A DNA stretch of 64,000 nucleotides from Nemophila menziesii (lineage: Eukaryota; Streptophyta; Magnoliopsida; Boraginales; Hydrophyllaceae): NCBI GenBank assembly GCA_029959085.1, contig JARWIR010000001.1, positions 69,130,899 to 69,194,898 of the forward strand, written 5' to 3'. The position numbers and the translations under genes were made by a program. Shown here in pieces: positions 9,436 to 19,578 of this stretch. The notes beneath the pieces are model-generated. The model searched no databases. It was not told the DNA's origin and was given only the letters and a program-made list of their open reading frames with translations. Position 1 is the stretch's first letter, and every line of letters starts with the position of its first letter.

Positions 9436-11109
9436 ATGGCACCGAGGAAGAGGGTTGGTAACAAGAAAGCAAAGGATAGCACAGTAGAAACAGAGCATGA
9501 AGAAGGAACTATACCTGTACAAGGTAAATACATACCTGCTACTCCTGTGATTCAAGTTAGTAACAACTTTTCTGCTGCAAAACGAGTAAATTTGATGAGT
9601 AAAAGAGTTGAAGAGGGTGTAGAGTATGGTTCAAGCAGGAAGGATAGCATTTTAAGTAATGAGGACAACATGCTCGATGAAAGGTCTAAAAGAGGAACAG
9701 AAACTGAAACTGAGAATTTAACCTTACTTAGCTCCAGTGAAAGCATCCAAGCTACTCAAGTCATTGAGTGTACAATGATTGAGGGGATGAACGGCCAAGA
9801 TGGGTCCCTATTTGAGGGTGAGGCTCCTAATTCTCTCGAGAATAGCTTGAATGTGAGTCACAAGGAGGATTACCCCACTTTAGGTGCAGGAATTGGGTTA
9901 ATTTCTCCACCTAGTGAAAGTACCCTCTTGGGAGTAGCACAAGGTCAAAGTGTGGAGGAGAAGGATAATTCTGAGGCTAAAATCATTGAGGAAAACAATA
10001 GAAAGCAAGGTAAATGGACAGAATTGTTCAAGAAAAGTGACCAAGACTTGAAACTAAAATACTTTGCTCCTAATCTAGTAGAAGATGAACTCATGGTTAA
10101 GCCACCTAGAGATATAGTGAAGAGTGGAATTGAGGAGTGGGATAATTGCTTAGTTGGACAATTTTTTGGAGAAGCTCCTCAATATCACATGGTTAGAAGT
10201 ATGGTTAATGCCCAATGGAGAAATTGTGGTCAAGTTGAAATAAAGTCTACGGATATGGAAGTGTTTCTATTCAAATTCAAAGGTGAGCAAGAATGTAACA
10301 ATATATTAGAGCAAGTTTGGCATGTAAATGGTAGAATTATGATCTTGAGAAGGTGGGAACCTAATATGAAATTTGATAAACTAAGGAAGATACCATTACA
10401 CTTGTGGAATAAGGATGGACTAAGCTACATTAGTAGTGCTTTGGGTATTCCACTCCAAATGGACCCAATCACTAAAACAAAAAATAGGCTAAGCTTTGCT
10501 AGAGTTTGTGTGGAAGTGGATATGACTAAGGAGCTTGTTAAAAGGGTGAAGGTAGATCTTGAGGAGGATGGGATCCATGTGGTGGAGGCTTACTATGAGT
10601 GGTTACCTCCAAGATGCTCTAATTGTAAGACTTTAGGGCATAAGGAGATTAATTGTAGCCAAGGAAGGAAATAACCTATCAAGGAGAGACCTAAACCAAA
10701 CCAAAACTAACCTAAACAAAACCAAATCAACCAACCCAAACCAAACCAAGATAATCACCAACCAAACCAAAACAAAGCTCAAAAAAGGGTTGAAGAATGG
10801 AGGGTAGTGCAAAGAAAGCAAAAGGAGAAGAAGGATGATGAAGTTCATATTCCTAACACCAAAAACACAAATACACCTCCACCTCAAAATGTGGGAAGTA
10901 GTAGTGTAAAGGGGAAAGAAATAAACCCTAGCACACCTAGAGAAGGTGCTTACAATTCTAATATCCTTGTAGGGGAGTTAAGTAACTCCTTTTGTGCTTT
11001 AGATGTGGCTAATGAAAACCTTGAAGAGGCTTTGAATAGGTTTGTGGGAAGTGCCCATAGAGAAAGAGAACCTCCGGATTTAAATGATAATAAGCTCTTG
11101 GAATGTTAG
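9436..11109 (+). pseudogene. LINE-A ORF1 (DUF4283 and zinc knuckle)
   Basis: The ORF starts at ATG 9436 (MAPRKRVGNKKAK, a basic N-terminus). A charged, disordered ~220-residue segment is followed by the DUF4283 domain (about residues 235-345; GQFFGEAP..., VEVFLF-type strand, WHVNGRIMILRRWEP) and a zinc knuckle CSNCKTLGHKEINC (CX2CX4HX4C) near residue 394. This is the usual RNA-binding ORF1 of plant L1 elements. Two in-frame TAA codons (10672 and near 10708) interrupt an Asn/Gln/Pro-Lys-rich linker; the same frame then reopens at 10807 and ends at TAG 11107-11109. The last 26 nt overlap ORF2 in another frame. Start choice: first ATG after the 5' UTR, with the basic motif typical of the family. 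Confidence 0.85.
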
Positions 11110-14100
11110 GGGTTTGAATCAAAACCTCAAACAAAAAGAAGTTATTCATGTTATACAAGATAAAAAAGTTGATCTAGTTGGTTTATTGGAGACTAAAATG
11201 ACCCTACAAAGCTACAACAAGTTTCACAACACTTATTTGAGTAATTGGGGTACAATAACTAATCATGATAAGGATGAAAGAGGGAGAATATGTGTAAAGT
11301 GGAATAAGAATATTTTGGATGTAAAGTGTCTTAATTCAACTAGCCAAGCCATCTTCCTTGAGGTACATGATATATATAATAAGAATACTTTTAATTGTGT
11401 GATGGTATATGCGGATAATGATGATGAAAAAAGGGTGACTCTTTGGGAAACACTTGGTGATTGGATGGTCATTAATGGGGACTCTCCTTGTATTTGGTGT
11501 GGGGATTATAATGAAATTACTAAACTTGATGAAAGAATGGGTTGCACTAGCCTTCATAAGAGTTCTCATGAATTTGTTGATTGTATAAAGGATAATGGGA
11601 TGGTTGAACATCCTAGCCAAGGGTGTTACTACACTTGGACTAATAGAAGAGTAGAAGGGTTTATATCTAGTAAAATTGACAAAATGCTTATAAATGATGC
11701 TTGGTTCACTTGTTTCAAATCTCACTTGATGGTTGAAGCTCCTGGAATCTCGGATCACTCTAATCTTATCCTCAAAATTCAGGGGAGTTCTAATACTAAA
11801 CCTTCATCTTTTAAATTTTTTAATGTTTGGATTGATCATGATGAATTTATGCCTTTGATTGAAAAGGTGTGGAAATATGAAGTAAGAGGGAGTATGATGT
11901 ATAAAGTGGTGAATAAATTGAAGGAAGTAAAGAAAGCTTTGAAGATCTTCAATAGAAAATATTTTCATCACTCTACTAATGAAATAATGGAGCTTAAAGA
12001 GGAGCTTGAGAAGGCACAAATATTGCTTATGAATGGGGATCAATCTATGATTACAATTGAGAAGGAACTTAGGGACAAACTTATGCATCTTCTCAATATT
12101 CAAGAGGAGATTCTAAAGCAAAAATCTGGAATTACTTGGGCACAAAAAGGTGATTGTAGTACTACCCTTTATCATAAGAGTATCAAGGCAAGAATCACTC
12201 AAAACCGAGTTGCATCTATTGTGACTGAAAATGGTGATGTTGTGGATGATGAGGAGGCTATTCATGATGAGTTTATTAAGTACTATACTAGTTTAATTGG
12301 TACTAAGGATGTTTATGAAGAGAGTGTTAGCTCAAGTTGTTTAAATAAGCTTGTTAATAAAGCTATTACTAAGGAAGAAGCAAAAGATATCATGAAAGAT
12401 ATTACTAATAAGGAGATTAAAGAAGCTATTTTCTCTATTGACATCTCAAAAGCTCCTGGCCCAGATGGTTTTAATAGTGCCTTCTTCAAAGCTACTTGGA
12501 GTATTATTGGTGAGGATGTTTGTAATGCTATAAAGGAAACTTTCAAGAATAGACAAATTTTGAAGCAAATTAATGCTACTAATCTTGTTCTTATACCTAA
12601 GGTTAAAAACCACACTTCAGTAAAGAGCTTTAGACCCATTGCTTGTTGTAATATCCTCTATAAAGCTATATCTAAAATCATTGCTAATAGGATGAAGAAG
12701 AGTCTTGAGAAGCTTATATCAAATAATCAAGCCGCTTTTGTGGGAGGTAGAAGTATTTCGGATAATATATTGGTTGCTCAAAGTGTGGTGACCGGTTATG
12801 ATAGGAAGGACTTGAGTCCAAGATGTACTTTAAATATTGATCTCCAAAAGGCTTTTGATACAATTAATTGGAGGTACTTACTCAAACTATTACAAATCAT
12901 GGGATTTGATAAAAAGCTTATATCTTGGGTCAAGATGTGTATTACAACTCCTATGTTCTCTTTGTGCATTAATGGTAGTGTATGTGGTTATTTCAAAGGA
13001 GAAAGAGGACTAAGACAAGGTGATCCTTTATCTCCTTATCTATTTGTTATATGTATGCAAGGTTTCTCCTCTATTCTTGAGAAAGTGGCAAATAATAAAG
13101 CTTTTACTTATCACCCTAATTGTGCTAGAATGGGTTTGAATCACCTTATTTTTTCGGATGATTGCTTAGTTTTCTTTAATGGTGATAAAGACTCGGTTAT
13201 GAGACTAAAACAAGGCCTAGATCTCTTCTCTAGACTCTCTGGCCTTAAAATAAGCCCTGAAAAAAGTGAGCTTTATATGGGAGGTTGTAATAAAGACCTT
13301 CATGATGATTTGAGTTGTATTCTCAATGTTAAAAAGGGAAAACTTCCGGTTAGATATCTTGGGGCTCCTTTAACTACAAAGGGTCCTAATAGCCTAATGT
13401 GTGCTACCCTTATTAATAATATTGTGGGAAGTGTTGAAGGGTGGATGCATAAATTTCTTACATTTGCGTGAAGGCTTCATTTAATCAAAAGTGTTTTACA
13501 AAGTAAAGCTAGGTATTGGTGTAATGTAATAATACTTCCAATGGGAGTTATTCATGAGATAGAATCACTCTTGAGTAGATTCCTTTGGAAAGGTAATACT
13601 AATGATTTCCATGGTGCTAAAGTGGCTTGGAAAGAACTATGTCAAAGTAAGGAAAATGGAGGACTAGGTATACCTAATCTTCTCCAAATCAATCAAGTTG
13701 CTATTCTCAAAGCTTTTTGGAGAATGTATGGCTACAAAGATAATATTTGGTCTCAATGGGTCTACTCAAATTGGCTAAGGAACAAGAGTATATGGAGCAT
13801 TACTTGTGATAATAGCCTTCCTTGGACATGGAGAGCTATGCTTAATATAAGGTACCTTGCTTTTAAATATATTGTACATGAGGTTGGAAATGGTAAGAGA
13901 ACCTATATGCTAGATGATAGATGGATAAAATGGAAGTGTGTAGGTGATATTTGTGGAAAAAAGGATGCTATCTCTTTGGGAAATTACAATATTAACAAAA
14001 AGGTGGTGGACTATTATGTGGGAAAGAGGTGGAGGTTTCCACCTAGGCTTAATAAGGTGTATGAGGTGGTAAGGGATATGGTGCTTAAGGATGAGCATGA

Positions 14101-14695
14101 CACTATAAGATGGGGAGATAAGGGATTTAGGACCTCGGATGTTATGTATGATCTAAGGGGTCCTAATGAGAAAACTAAATGGTATAGTGTGGTGTGGCAT
14201 AAATGGAGTATGCCAAAGCACAAGTTTTGTGCTTGGCTAATTTGTAAGGATAGGTTAAGCACAAAGGATAGGCTTAGCAAGTGGGGTATGGAAGTGGACA
14301 AGATGTGAAACCTTTGCTTTGAAGATCATGAATCTAGGGATCATTTATTTGTGAAGTGTAAGTTCACAACTCTTGCTTGGAAAGAGATTTGTGCTCTTCA
14401 CAATTGGCACAACTCGGGTGGTACTTGGGAAGAAAGGCTTGACTTTATGCTTAAATTCAATGGTAACACTTTAAAGGATACTATATCAAACATTTCTTTC
14501 CTTAGTTTTCTTTATTGTATTTGGGATATGAGGAATAAACATGAGTTTAAGAAGATATATCCCAAATATGAGGATATTGTGAAAATAGTTGTGAAAGATG
14601 TTCAATATACACTTTGGAATAGAAAGTTATTTAAGAGGAGTGTTGAGAATATGAGATTGGTGGCAAGATGGAAGCTACATGGAGTGCTCAAGTGA
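11084..14695 (+). pseudogene. LINE-A ORF2 (endonuclease-reverse transcriptase)
   Basis: ATG 11084 opens MIISSWNVRGLNQ, the first endonuclease motif. Next come LLETKM (catalytic Glu), CGDYNE (Asp), YTWTNRR and SDHSNL (His) within residues 1-230. RT motifs follow: KAPGPDGF (~455), FRPIACCN, QAAFVGGRSISDN, IDLQKAFDTINW, GLRQGDPLSPYLF, FSDDCLVF (active-site Asp pair, ~690) and RYLGAPLT. The zf-RVT region (VVWHKWSMPKHKFCAWL...C-LCFEDHESRDHLFVKC) lies at ~1030-1095. The frame ends at 14695 with no RNase H. Two TGA codons in the same frame (13469-13471, a likely former Arg codon; 14306-14308, a likely former Cys codon) inactivate it. Confidence 0.88.
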
Positions 14696-14747
14696 GGAGA
14701 GAAAGAGGATCAAGGAGGATAGCTTGGAGCTTGGACTTAGTATAAGA

Positions 14748-14890
14748 CTTTAGCAATTGTTGTATAGGTTCTCCTAGCAATGGTTGTATAGGGTTTTACT
14801 TTACTTTGTTTTTTATAGCAATGGTTGTATAGGTTGTTTGCAAGTTGATAGGTTTACTTTCTAGTAAATGTTGTATAGGGTTTGTTTTCC
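14748..14890 (+). repeat. Direct repeats in LINE-A 3' UTR
   Basis: The motif TAGCAATGGTTGTATAGG, or close variants, occurs four times (near 14752, 14777, 14818 and 14867) between the ORF2 stop and the A-rich tail. Short 3' UTR repeats of this kind are common in LINEs. Function unknown. Confidence 0.65.
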
Positions 14891-14987
14891 TAGCCATGCT
14901 TGTTTTTGAGTCAAAAACAAGTAGGGGTTTGATTTGTACTTGTCGTTTTGTGGATATAAAATGGTAAGTTTGATAAAAAAAAAGAAA

Positions 14988-15886
14988 TTAAAGACAAAAT
15001 AATAATCCAATAATTAAAAGTAAACTTACAGAATAAAAGCTTAGAAATATGGTTGAGAATAGATCTATAGCTAATTATTCTAAATATAGAGAAGGTGAGA
15101 TGTAGAAGAGGAGTTTGTCAGTCTCCAATCTTCTTCTTCTTGTCTTCCTCTACAGGTCAGCTTGCTTCTTGGATGAATAGCTTGATTCTAAGGATGAATA
15201 ATAAATTAAAGGCTAAGCTATTATTTAAAACTGAGAAAATACAAGTAAGGACTAAGCCTAAACTTGAAACTGAGCAAGGACATGTTTACAATGGTTTAAG
15301 GGTGTATTTATAGGTGTTTAGGAAGACCTAATTTGTTTTCTTGAAGGAGAAGTAAGTAGTGGACTCCAAGTCCAACTCAAATTCGTAACCCTAAAAACAT
15401 GCAATCAGACCCGTTTTTCTTTTGGTCCTAGCAGCTTCAATACTCATCCGTTTGACGCGTATGAGTATACCAAATTCATCGTCTCGGAAAGATCTTCGAC
15501 TTTTCTCTTGACCGTTTCTCCAAATTCTATACCGTTTTTGAGATATAAGCTGATTTGTGGTCGTAGGTGCAGAAATTCAGGATTAAGGCAGCTTTTCCTT
15601 TTCCATGCTTTTAGCTTTTATTTCCTTATCTCCAATTACCATGCTTATCTCTTTCCATATCTTGTAGTCTTTGACTTGGACTCTAATTAATCTCCATAAT
15701 TATCTTTAAAGCTTCACACTAAATAAATAATTAAACCCAATATGCTCTAAAAATATTATTTTACTAAATCAAGACTCAATATAGGAAAGTGCACTATTTC
15801 TCAAGAAAATCAACTAAAAGACTTCCTAAATCACTAAAAATGATGTCTCATCCTAATATAAATCTATCACAAATGAGGAGACATCA
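14988..15886 (-). repeat. Solo LTR, second part, including the duplicated 447 bp
   Basis: It starts right after the poly(A) of LINE-A. 14988-15434 repeats 8410-8860 of the first part with roughly 7% difference; 15435-15886 completes the LTR and ends GGAGACATCA, the mirror of the usual TGATGTCTCC start. Flanking pentamers (GTATG at 7814-7818, ATATC at 15887-15891) do not match, so a clean target duplication of the LTR itself is not visible. Confidence 0.8.
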
Positions 15887-16365
15887 ATATCTCTCTGGCA
15901 GATTCGATGATAAAGATAATCGAAGTTTACTCAAAAGAAGGATGAGATAGGAAGATTGTAACTGACTACTTGATGATTAATATATGGAATATCTGGAAAT
16001 CAAAAATGAAAAACTTACATGAAAAAGTAAAAATCGAAGGACACAATATAATTTTCAACACGAACAAACTCATGAGAGAAGTCCATGGCATGGATTGGAA
16101 TAAGATCAATAAAACAGTTATGAGGAATAGAGAATCAATATCCGCAAGACAAGAAGAGCCAAATTACGATGAATAAAATATTATAGTGAGATGTGATGCG
16201 TCTTTTAAATACAAATATGAACTCACAGGAATTGGAATTCAACCACTTGATAAACAGACAAGAATAACATATATCATTAGAAACAAATTTTGTTTGTGAA
16301 TCAGCTTTGGAAGGAGAGGTAATGGCAATATTAAAGGCATTCCAGAGTTGTCCACTTTGGACCAC
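15887..16365 (+). pseudogene. LINE ORF2 C-terminal fragment (linker plus RNase H start)
   Basis: The frame from 15970 reads MINIWNIWKSKMKNLHEK, then IIFNTNKLMREVHGMDW, the linker between zf-RVT and RNase H in LINE ORF2. After a stop it continues IVRCDASFKYKYELTGIGIQ, which is the RNase H start (catalytic Asp in CDASF). After one frame change comes ESALEGEVMAILKAFQSCPLW, with the catalytic Glu in LEGEV. The fragment starts at the LTR border (15886) and fades at about 16365. It resembles the RNase H of LINE-B (SDASFKKDYEPAG). Confidence 0.7.
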
Positions 16366-16625
16366 TTAACTATTACGGGTTCCAAACAACCCACTAATAT
16401 ATTAAAATTGTTAGATTAGATACTTCATTAAAATAACTTTCAAAAAGGAAAACCTATCAACCTCATATCCATCATGAATATCATTGTGTTTCAAATTCTA
16501 TTATACGATTGAAATTACAACTACGTTCTTCATTTTGTAGACCATCTCTAAGGTATTTGTTCATAAGCATTACCATGCAACATGCTATATCTGTTACAAT
16601 CCAATGTTGCTGAGGCAAAGTAATG
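16360..16625 (+). repeat. Inverted partial copy of the B3 exon and flank
   Basis: 16360-16610 is the reverse complement, roughly 85% identical, of about 17570-17830. Shared blocks include ACTATTACGxGTTCCAAACA, CCACTAATATATTAAAATTG, CATCATATCCATCATGAAT-like sequence and GAAATTACAACTAC. The two arms flank B3 copy 1, giving a ~1.47-kb structure with inverted ends of about 250 bp. Confidence 0.75.
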
Positions 16626-16639
16626 TTAATGTCCTGAAC

Positions 16640-16930
16640 AGAGTCTTCTCCAATCTTCAACTGTTCTAAATATGATGGCGTTTAACAAGGGGGGGGGGTT
16701 TAGTACCTTTTTCTCGTTCATAAACACAAACATCGTCCACACTCAATTTGTTATACTCATCAAATTTCTTCCGTTGAATTCTAGCATCGGTGGGTCCAGT
16801 ATAGCACTTTACCCTCCATGTTCTTCCATCAGGAACACGAAGTACCACATTAAAAAACTTTTAATCAGTAAGATAATTCTGAACACATTTCTTACTAATG
16901 CACTGCAAAATCAAGAATCAATCCTTACAT
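16640..16930 (-). pseudogene. B3 DNA-binding domain fragment, copy 1 (REM-like)
   Basis: The minus-strand frame contains NVVLRVPDGRTWRVKCYTG, then KKFDEYNKLSVDDVCVYERE. This is the central and C-terminal part of a plant B3 domain of the REM type: the 'V.LR..DGRTW.V' strand, then the 'F...N.L..GD.CVFE' motif with Asp shifted. The N-terminal half (ISKKCVQNYLTD, stop, KFF) carries a stop. A G10 run interrupts the sequence at about 16690. It is one of three B3 pieces within 1.5 kb. Confidence 0.7.
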
Positions 16931-17349
16931 TTTTTATTTTTACGCCAATCATTAATTGTAATAAGCTCGTGATAGCTTACCAAATGACCATATACATAAG
17001 TAGGCTGCATATACAATATCATGAATGGATTTTTAGAATTGAAATAGTTTTCTCTTTGGTAAGCTAACAACTTATAAACGTTTAGAACAAAAGAAAAAAA
17101 ACTAACAACTTTTTCTTTTCTATTTTTCTTGAAACTGGAAACTACAAACGAGTCTTTGTGCCTGCATTGAATTCTTATGGAATAAAAAAAGTGATATAAA
17201 TTCAAAAAATCATGATAAGGGATTAAACAAAATTGATTAATTAAGCTTCTCACTTTTGATTTTCCATTTTAGATAAGGTTGAACCATGTCTTATAGTTTG
17301 CTTCAAGCTTAGTCTTTTCCTGAAAGCAGAGATTCTCAGAAATCTCTGT

Positions 17350-17660
17350 GACAGAGTTACGATTTTTTACCAAGCTGTCCTCCCCGTCTTCAAGTGTTCT
17401 AATTATAGTGACGTTCAAGAAGGGGCGTTTAGCGTCATTTCTTGTTCAAACACACAAGCATTTCCCACACGCAAGCCATTATCTTGAACAAATTTCTCCC
17501 ATTGAAGTTTAGCATATGTATACATCTCTCACGTATAGAACTTTAACTTCCATGTTCTCGTATTAGGACCACAAAGCACCACATTGCAATAATTTCGACA
17601 GGTAAGATACTTATGAGTAAATGCATTAGAGATGGTCTGCAAAATGAAAAATGTAGTTGT
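17350..17660 (-). pseudogene. B3 DNA-binding domain fragment, copy 2 (REM-like)
   Basis: The minus-strand frame reads ISNAFTHKYLTCRNYCNVVL, then GPNTRTWKLKFYT, a stop, and EKFVQDNGLRVGNACVFEQE. It is a second, more complete B3 domain parallel to the copy at 16.7 kb, with the canonical FVQDNGLRVG..CVFE end. A stop codon after FYT and later stops make it non-functional. The repeat with copy 1 also extends into the flanking intron-like sequence. Confidence 0.7.
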
Positions 17661-19214
17661 AATTTCATTTGTATAATAGTTTGTGAAACTCAATGACATT
17701 CATGATGGATATGATGTTGATAGGTTTTCATTTTTGAAAGTTAATTTAATGAAGTGGCTAATGTGGAACAATTTTAATATATTAGTGGGTTGTTTGGAAC
17801 TCGTAATAGTTAAGCGGTCTAAACAAGACCACTGAGATAGTTTAGTGGCCCCAGTAACATTTACCCTACTTAATAACCCTGAAATCATATTTGATTTTTT
17901 ACAAAGTTATCTCTTTTATGCAGAGTAGTGGTTGTCTAGGATGCAATGGTAAGCCAAAATTCCCTTCTTCAGTTAATGAACCTTTGAAAGGGAATAAATC
18001 TCAGCCCCAATCATCTCAAAACATAATAATTTAAAGGATTTCTGGGCCTCCAGCATTTGTGACATGGATAATAATAGTGAAATTCAATCAAGCATCACTA
18101 GTACATTTGCTCAAATAGTTCAAACAATCCTACAAACTTCGTAAATCATGGTTACTTATTATTTTTACTGTCCGATCATATCCTTAATTAGTTTGACGTA
18201 GAATGAATGAAGGACTATGCAGTTCTCCTTCTATGGAACCAAATGAGAGAGCAGTGGATACAAACTATATGTGTATGTATTTCTATATTATCGCCAAAAC
18301 TCAGGCCATGTAGGCTTAGGTGTGTGGATTTCTTAGAGGAAGAACAAAGAGGAGTTATAACAATGAAAAGTTCATCAATTTCTCTTTACTCGTTTACTAA
18401 GGATTATACACAAAGTTAATAGTATTGTAAGTGCTGCAAAATACGGTCTTAGGTGATGCAATGCTGCAAAATTTTCACCTTCCCCACCAGGTGTTCGAAA
18501 ATATGCACCACAGATCCAACAACAGGTAAATCAATCTTCAATTCCAGTGGGAATAACCAAGAGAAAGAAGGTATTATTATATTGTATCTTGTAACATTTA
18601 TAGGATTCCGTTTTGTTGGGTTCAATACAGTGTTATTAAGTCTACAAAGCTATTTCTTTCATTTTGTTACTTATGAGTAGCTGAGGGTTACTCCTAAGTA
18701 GCAATAAATCAACTTAGATTCAGTTAATTGTTATTTCGGAAGGTTACTCCTGAGTAGTCGAGGGTTAATCCTATCATAGAGCTTAAGTAGACACAAATAT
18801 TCAATTACTTGCTCGATTGGTTCATTAGGTTGTTATTACTGAATTATTTCTCTCTTGTTTGATTATTTTTTAAATTTTGTACAAGAAAAGTATTAATATG
18901 TCCCTAAATGTTTTGTTTTATTTGGATAAAGAGATAAGAGAAAACAACTTACATCCATTGTTTTTTATCCCTTTATGGAAAATATGGCTCCTTCATCCTT
19001 TTTTAAACAACTTGTTAATCCAATTGTGGTAACTTTCAAGGAAAGTATGGAAAATTCTTCCATGTAACAATGTTATATAAAATGATAAAGTGATTAGATA
19101 GGTATACCAATTAACAATTGACACATGTCAAAAAAAGTGTAATTTTCTTTTCTTTTCTTTTATTTATATCTTATATATTTAGTTAATTACCACACTATTC
19201 TTCTTTGATATATT
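17661..19214. other. Intergenic stretch with possible exon remnants
   Basis: 17661-17830 is the right arm of the B3 inverted repeat. From 17940 to 18580 (+) there are short plausible coding pieces, for example KFSPSPPGVRKYAPQIQQQ continuing to a GTATTA donor at 18572. They have intervening stops and I cannot assign a family. 18700-19200 is AT-rich and featureless. Confidence 0.35.
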
Positions 19215-19383
19215 ATGAGTAATGCTATATATCACCCCTTCACCCCTTATGTGGAGGTTTTAAAAACCAATCATAATGTTTCTCTTTCTTAAATAACTTT
19301 TTTCTCTCTTTTTTATTTAATGTCACATAGGCTCCACATAAGGGGTGAAGGGGTGAAGGGGTGATATATATATCATTACTCAT
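19215..19383. mobile_element. MITE with ~45-bp terminal inverted repeats
   Basis: A 169-bp element begins ATGAGTAATGCTATATATCA, then CCCCTTCACCCCTTATGTGG. It ends with the reverse complement (CCACATAAGGGGTGAAGGGG ... ATCATTACTCAT). The right arm has one extra GTGAAGGG unit. ATATT flanks both sides (19210-19214, 19384-19388) and may be a 5-bp target duplication, although the local sequence is TA-rich. There is no coding capacity. The superfamily is not decided. Confidence 0.75.
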
Positions 19384-19578
19384 ATATTATATATATTAGT
19401 TATGATACTGGATAAAAGTTTGTTGTTGGGGGTACACCAGATTATATATGAAACTATTTCTCTCTCTAAAATTCTCTCTATCTTCTCTCTAAAAAATCTT
19501 CATTAAAAGATCGATGGCCTAGAAAAATTCTGCAGATCCTACTACTCTTTGTTCACCAATTTACTGACCTACAATCTC

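Larger units (their letters stand above)
8861..14987 (+). mobile_element. LINE-A: full-length L1-type LINE without RNase H
   Basis: About 6.1 kb: a 5' UTR of ~575 bp rich in GTTGACC motifs, ORF1 (DUF4283 plus CCHC), ORF2 (endonuclease, RT, zf-RVT), a 3' UTR with short direct repeats, and an A-rich tail at 14976-14987. It lies inside an LTR. The LTR segment next to its 5' end (8410-8860) is repeated immediately after its tail (14988-15434), which is where a target-site duplication would be, though it is far longer than usual. ORF1 and ORF2 carry four in-frame stops and no frameshift, so the copy is inactive but not ancient. Confidence 0.88.

Noticed and set aside
7819..15886. LTR-LINE-LTR as a composite LTR retrotransposon with a LINE as cargo
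   Set aside because: No primer site or polypurine tract lies next to the LTR pieces, and the pieces are complementary parts of one LTR overlapping by 450 bp rather than two full LTRs.
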